Source of the DNA: Symbiodinium natans
Taxonomy: Eukaryota > Sar > Dinophyceae > Suessiales > Symbiodiniaceae
DNA: 64,000 nt
Direction of reading: 5' to 3'
NCBI GenBank assembly: GCA_905221605.1
Contig: CAJNDS010000779.1
Location: 392,501-456,500, forward strand
Both the position numbers and the translations under genes were made by a program. Below are positions 10,831 through 20,322 of this stretch, piece after piece (positions within the stretch are counted from its first letter, which is position 1; each line of letters opens with the position of its first letter). The notes under the pieces are model-generated. The model was given only the letters and a program-made list of their open reading frames with translations, searched no databases and was not told the DNA's origin.

Positions 10831-10860
10831 CAAGTTCATGCAAGCGTGCGCCTAAACTGG

Positions 10861-11929
10861 CTGAGGATGTCTTCACATAACGTGTATGGAATGATGAGAT
10901 AAAATGAGCTGAGGAGGGGTCTCACTTCACTTTGCCTTCACTGTAGTTCTGTAGACCCGCTCTATCATGTGTGAGAAGGAACATGTATAGCTCTTCTTTT
11001 GGTGTCACTGACGGTCCACGGACCTGGTGAAGCCTACTGGATAGGCCGGTGACCAGTTTCACTGTATACCAATTGCTCGCTAGGCAGTTTACGGATGACT
11101 GCTGCGTCTCAAAGTCAGGAGTCAAAAAACCGTCAAAGGTTTACGGGTCATGCAGGATTCAGAGATTGAAGCTCAAGGTTCAAAAATTCGTCCAGGGTTT
11201 TGGCCAGATGCCGCTATAAATCGGAAATTGCAGCTTCAAAGAATGTAGGACGCTGATGGCAACTCCCCTGCTGTCAAGACTCCCCACTTAAAAAGTCAGA
11301 AATTATCCCAGAAAGCCTGAAACAACCCACAAAACTCTTGTTATTCCTAGAATAAAGACTCTTATACAACCTTTACAGGAACCTATGAAACCAGTTTAGA
11401 ACAATGAAAGCAACAATAAACCATCATAAAAACCCACCAACAAGATAAGGCAAAAGAAACACCCCTGTTGGAGTCCCGTCCTAAACACGCTGAACCTAAA
11501 CCAGAGTCAGGGTTTAGGGTTTAGGTTTCAGGGCTTAGGGTCCAGATTTTGGGGTGTTCTGGGGCTTCAGGGTTTTAGAGTTTCAGGTTTCTAAGCGGCC
11601 AAGTGTCAGCTGCTTCTGCGTTCGCTGGCGTTTTGGTGCTGGGCGAAGATCCCTTGAAGATCCGGACGGCCGCGGGGCACTGGGGGTACCTGGTCAGTCA
11701 CGAGCGAAGCCAGGGTGTTGGGTTTAGGGTTTAGGGTGTTGGGGTTTTGGGGTTTTGGGATTTAGGGGCCCGTTAAGAAGGGTTCCAAGGAACCCTTTAG
11801 GAGCCCTTCAAGAAAACCGTGATGGAGCCTTGAAGGGCGCCATTAGTAGCTTCCTCTAAGCGTTCCTTCTTTATGGCTTCCTTTGACAGGCCGGCGGTCT
11901 CTTTATCGGTTCCTAATACTACCTAATAT
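10861..11929. other. gap between LINE and copia element
   Basis: Holds no gene I can support. 11140-11470 is AT-richer. Telomere-like G-rich motifs (GGTTTAGGG, GGTTTAGGTT) cluster at 11505-11765. From 11780 to 11850 runs a second repeat theme, AACCCTTTAGGAGCCCTTCA and variants. Confidence 0.5.
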
Positions 11930-11934
11930 AGCCC
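11930..11934. repeat. target-site duplication, left copy
   Basis: AGCCC immediately before the left LTR, identical to 20912-20916 after the right LTR. A perfect 5-bp duplication is typical of LTR-retrotransposon integration. Confidence 0.85.
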
Positions 11935-12077
11935 TGCGAACATTCTCCTGCCGGTCTTCGCAAATTTTAGGCTCTTTAGTATACCGATGCAGATCCGAGC
12001 AAGGAAAAGGTCCTGAGTGCTTGGATGCCTGCTAGGCCAGCCTGCCTGAGTTTGTGAGGCCTGCGTAAGCAAACGTA
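11935..12077 (+). repeat. left LTR (143 bp)
   Basis: Starts TGCGAACATTCTCC and ends GCAAACGTA. Its ends are defined by the matching right copy and the AGCCC duplications. It ends TA, not the usual CA. Such a short LTR must hold promoter and RNA-end signals; none is recognisable by eye. Confidence 0.92.
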
Positions 12078-12095
12078 GGTTATCAGCCGTAGCTC
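12078..12095 (+). promoter_or_regulatory. probable primer-binding site
   Basis: GGTTATCAGCCGTAGCTC directly follows the left LTR. It resembles the TGGTATCAGAGC site that copia elements pair with initiator-Met tRNA, with small differences. The assignment rests on position and partial similarity. Confidence 0.5.
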
Positions 12096-12097
12096 TA

Positions 12098-13306
12098 GTG
12101 AGTGGAGCTATGGAGGCTGGTATGAGGCGCAGAAGAGCCACCAGTGCGGGCCCAGCAGAGACAAGGCCCAACCCGTTCTGGAGCGAGAGAGCTCAGGACA
12201 CCTTTAGTTTGCAGCGAGCAAGGCCAAGAGACCTTCCACAGTTAGAAACCGCTGAGGGAGGAGAACGGCCTGATCTAGGAACTGCAGAGGCCAGACCACG
12301 AGACCTACCACGGATAGCAGACGCGGAGGTTGTGGCAAGGCCAAGCGCAGGAGCAGTGATGGGAGCATCTGAGACGACCCGCGGTGCAGTGGGCTTGGAA
12401 GATGGTCGCGACGCTCGAGCCGTGACTGGACTGCCTAGCACTGGAGCAGAGGAAGACCATACAAGTTTGGGACAGGCCTCTGAACCACGTGCAGCTGCCC
12501 GCGAGGGCCAGCCGTCTCTGGAAGATGTGACGTTGCTGTTACAAAGGGCAGCCGAGATACCAATTTCGGATGAGTGGGCTTCAGAAGGAGGCAACACGAG
12601 CAGTGCGGCTCATGGTGAAAGTTCTGCAGATGGAACGCCTAGAGACACTGCACGCACGCCAGAGGAGCTCAGATGGTTGATCAGAGGTCTTTACGAGGGT
12701 ATGCAGCGAACGTCCAATGACGTTCAAACGTTGTCAGCGCAGATGGTGAGTCTTCAGGGACAGGTTGCAGATCAAGTCATCGACATGAAAGGTCATCTTG
12801 CAGATCAAGTCATCGACATGAAAGGCCATCTTCGAGGTGAGCTGGGTGGCTTGACTGACCGACTGGAGACACTGGAGCGCAAACCATCTTCAGCTGGTTC
12901 AATGCACAGTGCCCTGGATCTGGCTGGAGTGGATCACCCAAGTGATCCTGGAGTGAGTCCGGGAACAAACGCTGGAAGCCTCAACCCTGCATCGTTCGGC
13001 GTTTTGAGTACGCAAGGCTCTGCCGCCGCTCGTGAGGGCTGGCCGAGTGAACAGCTAGGCACCGTCAGCAGTTCGCCGGATGTGTTCGCTCTAGGTGTAC
13101 GGACTGCGAGTGTAGCCTGTGAGATGTATCAGAGGGAGGTGCCACAGCCCCCAAAACAGATCCCTGAAACTAAGGGTCAAAGCAGCCAGGAAGGGGAAAC
13201 CGGGATGCATGGGATGTCGGGAGCTGTGCCGGAGAAAGAGTTGTGTATGGAATGTGGAGCTCCACGGGTGAACTTGTCATTCTGGATCCACAAGGGAACA
13301 GTCTAG
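12098..13306 (+). CDS. copia gag-like N-terminal ORF
   Basis: 402 codons from an ATG 21 bases after the LTR. N-terminal half is low-complexity and acidic, with repeats ARPRDLP at about residues 43 and 64, and AAREG motifs near residues 132 and 310. A 33-bp exact-type tandem duplication (about 12766-12831) codes DQVIDMKGHLA twice, followed by a short coiled-coil-like part. No classical Gag capsid domain is recognised. The frame ends at TAG 13304-13306 and reopens in the same frame downstream to the zinc-knuckle part of pol, so in an intact copy gag and pol may be one polyprotein. Confidence 0.6.
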   Translation: MSGAMEAGMRRRRATSAGPAETRPNPFWSERAQDTFSLQRARPRDLPQLETAEGGERPDLGTAEARPRDLPRIADAEVVARPSAGAVMGASETTRGAVGLEDGRDARAVTGLPSTGAEEDHTSLGQASEPRAAAREGQPSLEDVTLLLQRAAEIPISDEWASEGGNTSSAAHGESSADGTPRDTARTPEELRWLIRGLYEGMQRTSNDVQTLSAQMVSLQGQVADQVIDMKGHLADQVIDMKGHLRGELGGLTDRLETLERKPSSAGSMHSALDLAGVDHPSDPGVSPGTNAGSLNPASFGVLSTQGSAAAREGWPSEQLGTVSSSPDVFALGVRTASVACEMYQREVPQPPKQIPETKGQSSQEGETGMHGMSGAVPEKELCMECGAPRVNLSFWIHKGTV

Positions 13307-13384
13307 ATCCCCGTCCACCAACTCCGCCGCCTAGACCGCCGACCAGCACGCCGCCGCCCACGCCCCCAAAGTATCCGCCTCCTG

Positions 13385-16300
13385 TTGAACCACCCGCCCC
13401 GAATCCGGTGCAGCATGACACGAGGGCATGTCCAGGTGCCAGATTGTTCCATTTTGCTTTCGGCCTTGGACAATGCTGGAAAAACCCTGCTGAGCAAGAA
13501 CCCTCAGGTTGCATTTCGATGCTCGGTGTATCGCAACGCGAACAATCTTGATCGCTGTCCAACTCTTGTTGGGGTTGAAGAGTATGCAAAGCAGATGCTT
13601 GCTGAGTTTGAGGACTTGTCTGTGAACGTTGATGCTAACCCTGAAAGCCCGAAACGCCCCAAGGTTGCCAAGGTTGGTGATGATGCCAGTGGCAGGGAGG
13701 ACAAGGGAGGAAAGGGTGGCAGGAAAGGCGGGAAAGATGAGTCCCCAGGCAAGGGGTCCAAACCATGTTGGGGATGGCCCAAAGCAGAAGGGTGCAAGAA
13801 TGGCAACGCGTGCACGTTTAAGCATGATGCTGAAAAGAGTGGCTCTCATTGCTACAACTGTGGAGCAGAGGACCACTACAAGAACGCTTGTGTGAGGCCA
13901 GGAGGTGGCGCGCACAAAAGTGACACCCAGGAGGCCAGTCAGGGAGATAGCTCAAAAGGGGGTGGAAAAGGGGAGAAAGGGAAGGACAGGAAAGGGGGGA
14001 AGAAGGGAAATCCCCAGAAACCTCAGGTCAACAAAACAGTGATCGAGGAAGACGCCTCTCCTCCCTCAAACCCTGGAGGTGAGTCGAGTGCTCCCACTGC
14101 CCCTGCTGAGATTGTGGCTGATGTTTCGCAGCTACTGAAGAGCATGAAGCTAGCTGCCCTTGGGACTGGTAGGCCTGAGCAGTTTGACATCTCGGATGAG
14201 TGCGATTGTGAGACAGCTGACTACCCAACACTCAGGGACTTCACTAAGGAACCAAGTGAGTTCGGGGAGTATCGCGCTCCGCAAGGAGATGCCGGTGATG
14301 CTAGCGCCGAACCCTTGGTGCAGCCGAATGCTCCTGGTGTGAATGGGAGAGACAAGGACGCCGTTGATCTTCAGTCGCCAGGTGTACCGGGCGAGCCATC
14401 CATCAATGTGAAAGGGTTGTCAAGTTCAAGTGAGCGCACTTGCTTCGCTCTCGTTGATGGGGGTGCCACAAATGGATTGCGAAATGAAGCCTGGAAAGGT
14501 GAGGCTAAAACCCTCAGCCAGGTGAAAGTGTCGTTGGCCGTTGGTCACACCACATTGGGCATGACAGATGCTGGAGTTCTGGTGTCGCCTACGCCTACTC
14601 AAGTCATTCTTCCAATGCGCTACTTGCATGAGCTTGGGTATGGCATGAGTTGGAAGAAGGATGGGTACCGCATCTGGAAGGGTGGTGAAAGCCGCAAAGT
14701 GAAGTTAGAAGATGGGTGCCCCACCATCGCTGAGAAGCGTGCCCTGCAGTTGATGTGTGAGTTTGAGCAGCAGGCCAAAACTAAGGCCTTGCGTTTGCGG
14801 TCCTTGAAAGCCGTGTTGAATCAGGCCCCTGTTGAGAACCCTGTGGAGTGGTTGAGAGAGCGTGTGTCCCAGTGGAAGAAGGGAGCAGATCTGCCGGTGG
14901 AGGACTTGGTGAGATTCTTGCGTAGTTGGGCACCGGACATTCCTGAAGAAGTGGTGTTGTCGTCGGTTGCCGCGCTGGATCCTGAAGGCCTCAAGACTCC
15001 TTGGAACCGGAGGGCCAGAAGGTCGCATGCTCAAGGGAAGCTCTTGATCCACTTGTTCAGCGGTGTCCAAAAGGATACCAAGCAGGCGTGGGGTGGAAGC
15101 ACGGTTCTGAGTGTTGAAAAGGAGGCAGGCCAAGACTTCCGAAAGCCAGGTGTGCTGGGATACTTGTATGCCTTAGCCGCTGGAGGAAAGGTTGATGGGA
15201 TTGCTGGCGGTCCTCCGTGCAAAACATTTTCCAGGCTCAGGTCCGAAACCGATGAAGGCCCCAGACCTTTGAGGGAGGCAGGTGGAGCTGAACTATGGGG
15301 TAGGAGAGACCTGTGTGAGCGTGAGGCTGAGTGTGTGTTTGAAGACAACTGTTTGCTTGTGCAGACCGCGCTTGTCATGTTGGCACATGTCAGCAACGGA
15401 GAGGGTGTGTCAGATGAAAGCCGTGAGGGATCGGTCTTCGTGGGGTTGGAGCACCCAAGAGATCCTGATGAGTACCTTGGGGATGGGATTGCCAGGCCAT
15501 CAGTGTGGAAGCTTCCCATGTGGCAGGCTCTTCAAAGAACCTTAGGGCTCAGAAAGGCGATGTTTGATCAAGGATCACTTGGTCATGAGGCGGTGAAACC
15601 CACGTGCGTTCTTACGGGCTCTTGGAAGTTATACTCCTTTCTCCATGGTAGGCATGTTCCTAAAGACCTTAGATGGCGGTTAGAGCGACCTGAATCGATT
15701 GAGGGTCGGATGAAACAGAGTCGCGCTTGGGCCAAGTGGGCCCCAGGCCTAGTTGACGCGATTCGTGAGGCGTTCCGATGTTGGTCGAAATCGCCGGTCG
15801 TCGAGAGGGAGCGTGAGAGTGAAGAGATTGCTGCTGTGAGAGCGTTGTCAAAGCAGAAGAAAGAAATGTGGCACAAGCATCTCATGAATGATCATGTTCC
15901 TTTTAGACGTGATTGTCCAGTTTGCGTTTCCAGTGCAGCGAGGTCTAAACCGCATAGACGTCAGAGCTGTCCCAAGACTCAGGTCCTTAGCATTGATGTT
16001 GCAGGCCCATTCGTTTCCGGAGTTGATCTGTTTAAGAATGCTAGCCAGACGTATGCGCTGGTAGCGTGCTTGACGGTTCCGGGGGGTGATGCGCAGGGAG
16101 ACGGGGACACGAATGCTCATGATGCTAGCAAGTCGGATTTGGGACCGCTGCTTGAAGAGGAAGGTCTGGAAAGTCCGGGCCCAGATTGCAATCCCGAGGG
16201 AGATAAGGGTGACGAGGATGATATCAGCCGCCTCACTGTGAGAGACCTGTTTGGGGATGAAGAAGAAGAAGAAGCAGAGGCTGAGGATCAGCACGTTGCT

Positions 16301-18595
16301 GCTGCCCGTGAGGGCAAGCCGGAGGACGAAGCTGAGGGGATAGAGAGAGAAGAGGAGCCGAAAGAAGATGAGGGCTACCTTAAAGAACCCCTTGAGTCCC
16401 TTCCGGTTAGAACCCTGGAATTTGCCATTCCCATGAAAAGTCGCGAGCATGAAGAGGTCAGGTATCATCTCATGTCCTTAGTAGCTCGGTTGAAAGCGCT
16501 AGGGTTGCATGTTGCACGACTGCACAGTGACAGGGCGCGGGAGCTGATTTCACCGAAGCTGAAAACCTTTTTGTATGAGCAAGCCATTGATGTTTCACAT
16601 ACTAGTGGGGAGTCGCCGCAGCAAAACGGTAGAGCTGAGAGCGCTGTCGGCTGGGCGAAGTCTAGGGCCCGGGCACTGCTGCACGCAGCGGGGCTGGAGA
16701 GCAAGTACTGGCCGCTGGCCATGCGTCACGCTACAGAGCGAGACCTTAGAGAATGCAACTCGCTAGTATGGGAACGCCGCAACAATCTCTTCTTCCATGG
16801 GCTACAATTGTTCAAGCCAAGGTCCGTAGCTGGAAAGCGGCGGAAGCACCCGGAAGAAAACCAGTGTGGGCAGCCAAAACCAGTCGAGGGTCGGGCCCTT
16901 GGAGTTGCTCCAAGCACTAGTGACGGGTATGTCGTGTTACTCCCGGATGGGTCGTTGGTCGTCACTGGGACAGTGTTTCCGATGATTGAGCCAGGGAGTG
17001 ATGCGCCGCCAAAGCCCAAACATAGGTTGAAAAACAAAACGCCCTTCGACCAAATCAGCCTGAGAAAAACTTGGGTGTCAGCTACCTACGGTGCAGGTAG
17101 GGGGGAGTCCCAGGAACAAAACGAAACTTCAATCGAAGCAGACTCTGATGCAGCAGACTTGCCGCATCAGCATGGGCATGCAGTGTGTCATGTGAGCCAC
17201 CATGTCAGTCATGTTGTTTGCGGTGTGTGTGAGAGTCATGTGGAGCGCAGTCAGAGTACATGTCATGCTTGTGGGTTGAAACTTCCCCCCGCCAGTACCT
17301 CAAATAGGACCTTGGAGGATTTGGAGGTGGATGCCAAAGACTTGTTTGAGGAAGAGTGGGATGAACGGGTCGCCGTCGGGTTGGTGAAAGAGCTAGCCGA
17401 GGTTGGGCTCCCAGCCACAAGGTCTGATGGAAAGCGTGGTTCAAAAGAAGGCTCCTACGCAGTGATCGGTATGTTTGCCCACGGTGGAGTAGTAGGGATT
17501 ACTAGCCTTACGAAACGTGCTCCCAATTTAGTGCGTCTTCTGACCTGGTATGTGAACCGTCATTTCCCTGGAGAGACATTCACATCCATCGTGCTGAGCC
17601 TTGGAGTGACTATGCCGATGCATCAGGACAAGTTCAACTTGGCAGGTTCCCAGAACTTGGTGTTGAGGCTCAGTGAAAAAAGGCCCGATGATGGAGCGTG
17701 GGTTGAGTGTAAGGACGGGGGAGAGCTGATTGGAAAAGAGTGGGACTTGAATGGGAGAAAAGGCCAAATCCTGGAAATCCCACCTGAAGGTTTGAAGCTC
17801 AACCCTAGGGTCCGGCATGCAACTTCTCCATTGGCGCCAAGAGAAGGTCGCAAACTGCTGGTTGGATACACTCTCACAGCGCATCACAAACTCAGTGAGG
17901 CACAAAGGAGCGAGCTGACTGACTTCGGGTTCGTGCTACCTGAACTCCAGAAGTGTTCCCTGAAGAGTGCGAGCGTGAGTGGTGTGAGTGAAGATGTGTC
18001 GGTGGAATTGCCTAAGCCACTGGTAGGAGAAGGGTTCTTTGAGGAAGTCGTGCAAAAGCATCGGAGACTGTCCCAAACCTTGTTGGAGTGGAAGAGAGAC
18101 ATCCTTGCAGTGGGAGCTGGGGAGGTGGATCAAACAGTCCTTCGGGTGTGTAGTGATATGATGCAGACGCTGGCAGAGCTAGAGGAGCTCGCATGTGTCC
18201 TGCAGCCCGAGCAGGAAAAAACCACCACTGGCCTGTTTCTCAAATCCCTTGGCGAGGTTACGTACTTGGATGGGGAGCTCCCGGATCCCTCAGAAGCCTT
18301 TCTTCAAACCCGGATTGTTTCCCAAAGTGAGGTTTTTGATGAGCTTGATCTTTGGTTGGAAGCCATTAAGAGCGAGTACCGGTCACTGACAGAAGAAAGT
18401 TGCGCCGTTGAGCCAACGACTGCGGAAGCAGTAGAGAAGCTTGTCAAAGATGGTCTTGTTGATCAAGTTCTTCCGGTTAAGCCCGTTATGGTGCGAAAGC
18501 AGGGCAGCGGAAAACGAAAGGTTCGTTTGTGTGTGGCTGGCAACTACGAGAAGAAGCTGGAGGCGTTGACGCCGTCACCGTTCGTTGCACCTTGA
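13385..18595 (+). CDS. copia polyprotein: zinc knuckle, protease, DNMT-like, integrase, 2OG dioxygenase-like, RT start
   Basis: 1736 codons. CCCH-type cluster from residue 128 and CCHC knuckle CYNCGAEDHYKNAC at 156-169 (nucleic-acid binding). Aspartic protease box ALVDGGATNG with Asp358. Methyltransferase-like domain at about 550-800 (own entry). Integrase: HHCC-type zinc site at about 830-847 (HKHLMNDHV, CPVC), then Asp871, Asp1049 and Glu1085, a DD35E spacing for the last pair. Between the first two Asp sits an acidic insert (about 898-1003). Cys-rich patch near 1270-1300. Dioxygenase-like domain at about 1320-1505 (own entry). RT begins near 1690 (VRLCVAGNYEKK), but the frame is lost at about 18555-18560 and continues in the ORF from 18529. 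The ATG at 13385 is just the first in this open frame. Confidence 0.85.
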   Translation: MNHPPRIRCSMTRGHVQVPDCSILLSALDNAGKTLLSKNPQVAFRCSVYRNANNLDRCPTLVGVEEYAKQMLAEFEDLSVNVDANPESPKRPKVAKVGDDASGREDKGGKGGRKGGKDESPGKGSKPCWGWPKAEGCKNGNACTFKHDAEKSGSHCYNCGAEDHYKNACVRPGGGAHKSDTQEASQGDSSKGGGKGEKGKDRKGGKKGNPQKPQVNKTVIEEDASPPSNPGGESSAPTAPAEIVADVSQLLKSMKLAALGTGRPEQFDISDECDCETADYPTLRDFTKEPSEFGEYRAPQGDAGDASAEPLVQPNAPGVNGRDKDAVDLQSPGVPGEPSINVKGLSSSSERTCFALVDGGATNGLRNEAWKGEAKTLSQVKVSLAVGHTTLGMTDAGVLVSPTPTQVILPMRYLHELGYGMSWKKDGYRIWKGGESRKVKLEDGCPTIAEKRALQLMCEFEQQAKTKALRLRSLKAVLNQAPVENPVEWLRERVSQWKKGADLPVEDLVRFLRSWAPDIPEEVVLSSVAALDPEGLKTPWNRRARRSHAQGKLLIHLFSGVQKDTKQAWGGSTVLSVEKEAGQDFRKPGVLGYLYALAAGGKVDGIAGGPPCKTFSRLRSETDEGPRPLREAGGAELWGRRDLCEREAECVFEDNCLLVQTALVMLAHVSNGEGVSDESREGSVFVGLEHPRDPDEYLGDGIARPSVWKLPMWQALQRTLGLRKAMFDQGSLGHEAVKPTCVLTGSWKLYSFLHGRHVPKDLRWRLERPESIEGRMKQSRAWAKWAPGLVDAIREAFRCWSKSPVVERERESEEIAAVRALSKQKKEMWHKHLMNDHVPFRRDCPVCVSSAARSKPHRRQSCPKTQVLSIDVAGPFVSGVDLFKNASQTYALVACLTVPGGDAQGDGDTNAHDASKSDLGPLLEEEGLESPGPDCNPEGDKGDEDDISRLTVRDLFGDEEEEEAEAEDQHVAAAREGKPEDEAEGIEREEEPKEDEGYLKEPLESLPVRTLEFAIPMKSREHEEVRYHLMSLVARLKALGLHVARLHSDRARELISPKLKTFLYEQAIDVSHTSGESPQQNGRAESAVGWAKSRARALLHAAGLESKYWPLAMRHATERDLRECNSLVWERRNNLFFHGLQLFKPRSVAGKRRKHPEENQCGQPKPVEGRALGVAPSTSDGYVVLLPDGSLVVTGTVFPMIEPGSDAPPKPKHRLKNKTPFDQISLRKTWVSATYGAGRGESQEQNETSIEADSDAADLPHQHGHAVCHVSHHVSHVVCGVCESHVERSQSTCHACGLKLPPASTSNRTLEDLEVDAKDLFEEEWDERVAVGLVKELAEVGLPATRSDGKRGSKEGSYAVIGMFAHGGVVGITSLTKRAPNLVRLLTWYVNRHFPGETFTSIVLSLGVTMPMHQDKFNLAGSQNLVLRLSEKRPDDGAWVECKDGGELIGKEWDLNGRKGQILEIPPEGLKLNPRVRHATSPLAPREGRKLLVGYTLTAHHKLSEAQRSELTDFGFVLPELQKCSLKSASVSGVSEDVSVELPKPLVGEGFFEEVVQKHRRLSQTLLEWKRDILAVGAGEVDQTVLRVCSDMMQTLAELEELACVLQPEQEKTTTGLFLKSLGEVTYLDGELPDPSEAFLQTRIVSQSEVFDELDLWLEAIKSEYRSLTEESCAVEPTTAEAVEKLVKDGLVDQVLPVKPVMVRKQGSGKRKVRLCVAGNYEKKLEALTPSPFVAP
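15035..15783 (+). other. cytosine-C5-methyltransferase-like domain inside pol
   Basis: Residues about 551-800 of the polyprotein. Motif I-like LLIHLFSG at 553-560 (SAM-binding loop), motif IV IAGGPPCKTFSRLR with the catalytic-type Cys612, and motif VI-like GLEHP with Glu689. The order I, IV, VI is that of DNMTs; the I-IV gap is typical and the IV-VI gap is longer than usual. I see no clear target-recognition or motif IX/X region, so activity is uncertain. DNMTs carried by dinoflagellate and charophyte retrotransposons have been reported (de Mendoza and colleagues, 2018, from memory). Confidence 0.65.
17341..17900 (+). other. 2OG-Fe(II) dioxygenase-like domain inside pol
   Basis: Residues about 1320-1505, between integrase and reverse transcriptase. 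The iron-binding triad is visible: His1413 and Asp1415 in PMHQDKFN, and distal His1478 in NPRVRHATS. Arg1489, eleven residues on (EGRKLL), matches the usual 2-oxoglutarate-binding Arg. Strand-like segments SYAVIGMFAHGG and SIVLSLGVTM precede the HxD. This is the AlkB/JBP-TET type of signature, but which subgroup cannot be told by eye. The substrate is unknown; DNA or RNA bases are one possibility. Confidence 0.6.
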
Positions 18596-20322
18596 AGTTG
18601 AGCGCCGTGAATGGTTGGAAGAACGCGGTTGGGGATATCAAAGCAGCTTTTCTCAATGCGCCTATTCCCGAAACCCCCAATCAAAAGCTCATTGTGCGCA
18701 AACCTCCGACGTTGCTAGTTAGAGCTGGCCTTGTGAGTCCTGACGAGCGCTGGATAGTTAGAAAAGGGTTGTACGGACTGAGGCGTTCACCCAGATGGTG
18801 GGGAACACACCGTGACAGCACGTTGAGACAAGTCAAGTTGAAAGTTGGTTCCCAGGACGTTTGGTTGAAGCAAAGCCAGGCCGACCCCAACATGTGGTTG
18901 GTGTTTGCAGGAAAGCCGTGTCCGCAGAGTTGCGGCCCGCAAGGGCGCGCCGGTCATGAGGAAACGTTGTTGCATGATGGCACTCCTTGCGGTGTCCTTC
19001 TGTGCTATGTTGACGACATCCTTTTGACTGGCCCGGACCTGTTGGTCGACGCGCTGAAAGAGCACATCTCCTCGTTGTGGACCATGGGACGATGGGATGA
19101 CGTAGTGCCTGGTGGTTCTGCTGTTTCGTACCTTGGGATGTCCATCAAGAAAGACATTGACGGTACCATCACGTTGAGTCAAGAGGACTATGTGAAAAGC
19201 GTGTGCGAAAAGTACGAAGTGACTGAAACCTTGCCAACTCCCACTCATGGGTGGACTGAGCCTTCCGATGAGGAGAGCCCTGAGTTGCAGGATGTTCGTG
19301 CTGCGCAGAAGGTCCTCGGTGCGCTCAACTGGTTGGTGTGTCGCACACGTCCGGACATTGCATTTGCTGTTCAACGGTTGAGCTCGTGCGCGTTGAAGGC
19401 CCCGAAGGCAGTGCTGAAGGGTTGCAATGTTGTGTTGGCCTACTTGCTTGGAACAGCTGACTTGGGTTTGAGTTACTCCGCCACTACTGAGACATGGGGT
19501 GTTGAAGGGCAGTTTCCTTTTCCTCAGTCTTTGGACGGTCTTAGGATCGAAACTGATGCGTCTCATGCGCCATGTGGGTCCAGAAGTCAGCAGTGCATGT
19601 TGGCGTTTTGGCATGGTTCCGTTGTGGCATGGGAGTGCTCAAGACAGGCGCTAACAGCCCTGTCCAGTGCGGAAGCTGAGCTGATCGCATGTCTGGCTGG
19701 TGTGCAAATCGGTGAGAGCGTTCTGCCGATTCTGGTCGACTTGCGTCAGTCTGAAGTGCAGCCATGTTTGGTCAGTGACAATGCTGCAGCCATCTCTCTC
19801 GTGAACAATGAAGGGGGCGCCTGGAGGACTCGGCACTTGAAGATGCGAGCCCAAGCTGCCCGAGAGCGCAGAGAGACTGGTGCTTGGTTGTTTGCCCACG
19901 TTGCTGGAAGGCACAATGCTGCAGACATAGGCACAAAGGTTCTTGCTGCTCCTAGGTTCCGTGAGTTGATCTCGTTGCTGGGAATGTTGCCAGCTACGTG
20001 CCAGATGTCCGTCAAAGCGGTTTCTGTGCAAGAAGTCGAACAATCCCAGAAGGCATCCTACGACGTCAGAGGCTTTACGCCTACCGAGCCTTTCTTGAAG
20101 GCCGTGAAATATTTTGAGATCATCAAGACGGGGATGCAGGGAGACGCGGAGCAGGACGAGCCCTCGAGATCTAGAGGTGATCCCTGGATGTTAGCGCTGA
20201 TCTTGGTGGTTGTTGTCATGATGTGGGAGCTAGTCAAGTTTGCGTCTCAAAAGGCCGTAGTGAAGGTGAAGAAGCTGGTGAGAGCCTTAGTTGCTGAGCC
20301 GATGAAGAGATGCTCACGTTGA
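18529..20322 (+). CDS. copia reverse transcriptase and RNase H, C-terminal part of pol
   Basis: 597-codon frame, one base out of register with the upstream ORF; the first few codons are not coding. RT: GDIKAAFLNAP (motif A Asp), KGLYGLRRSPRWW, and catalytic YVDD at about 19009-19020. RNase H D-E-D-D is complete: IETDASHAP, SSAEAELIA, VSDNAAA, GRHNAADIGTK. After RNase H comes a tail of about 110 residues with a membrane-helix-like run WMLALILVVVVMMWELV near residue 560, then a basic end. It would work only if the frameshift near 18555 is absent or bypassed. Confidence 0.85.
   Translation: MCGWQLREEAGGVDAVTVRCTLKLSAVNGWKNAVGDIKAAFLNAPIPETPNQKLIVRKPPTLLVRAGLVSPDERWIVRKGLYGLRRSPRWWGTHRDSTLRQVKLKVGSQDVWLKQSQADPNMWLVFAGKPCPQSCGPQGRAGHEETLLHDGTPCGVLLCYVDDILLTGPDLLVDALKEHISSLWTMGRWDDVVPGGSAVSYLGMSIKKDIDGTITLSQEDYVKSVCEKYEVTETLPTPTHGWTEPSDEESPELQDVRAAQKVLGALNWLVCRTRPDIAFAVQRLSSCALKAPKAVLKGCNVVLAYLLGTADLGLSYSATTETWGVEGQFPFPQSLDGLRIETDASHAPCGSRSQQCMLAFWHGSVVAWECSRQALTALSSAEAELIACLAGVQIGESVLPILVDLRQSEVQPCLVSDNAAAISLVNNEGGAWRTRHLKMRAQAARERRETGAWLFAHVAGRHNAADIGTKVLAAPRFRELISLLGMLPATCQMSVKAVSVQEVEQSQKASYDVRGFTPTEPFLKAVKYFEIIKTGMQGDAEQDEPSRSRGDPWMLALILVVVVMMWELVKFASQKAVVKVKKLVRALVAEPMKRCSR

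Larger units (their letters stand above)
3318..10860 (+). mobile_element. LINE (non-LTR retrotransposon), decayed, dinoflagellate type
   Basis: Order on the plus strand: ORF1-like piece, cysteine-rich zinc-binding region, APE-type endonuclease, reverse transcriptase, four zinc fingers, a nested ORF in another frame, and a C-terminal ubiquitin-specific-protease-like domain. Frame changes near 5722-5727 (a run of six C) and near 7372-7380 break the main reading frame, so it is probably a dead copy unless those are assembly errors. I know this domain order from retroelements of dinoflagellate genomes. No poly(A) tail or target duplication is visible, so the ends are approximate. The element is nearly free of the telomere-like heptamers that fill the flanking DNA. 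Confidence 0.85.
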
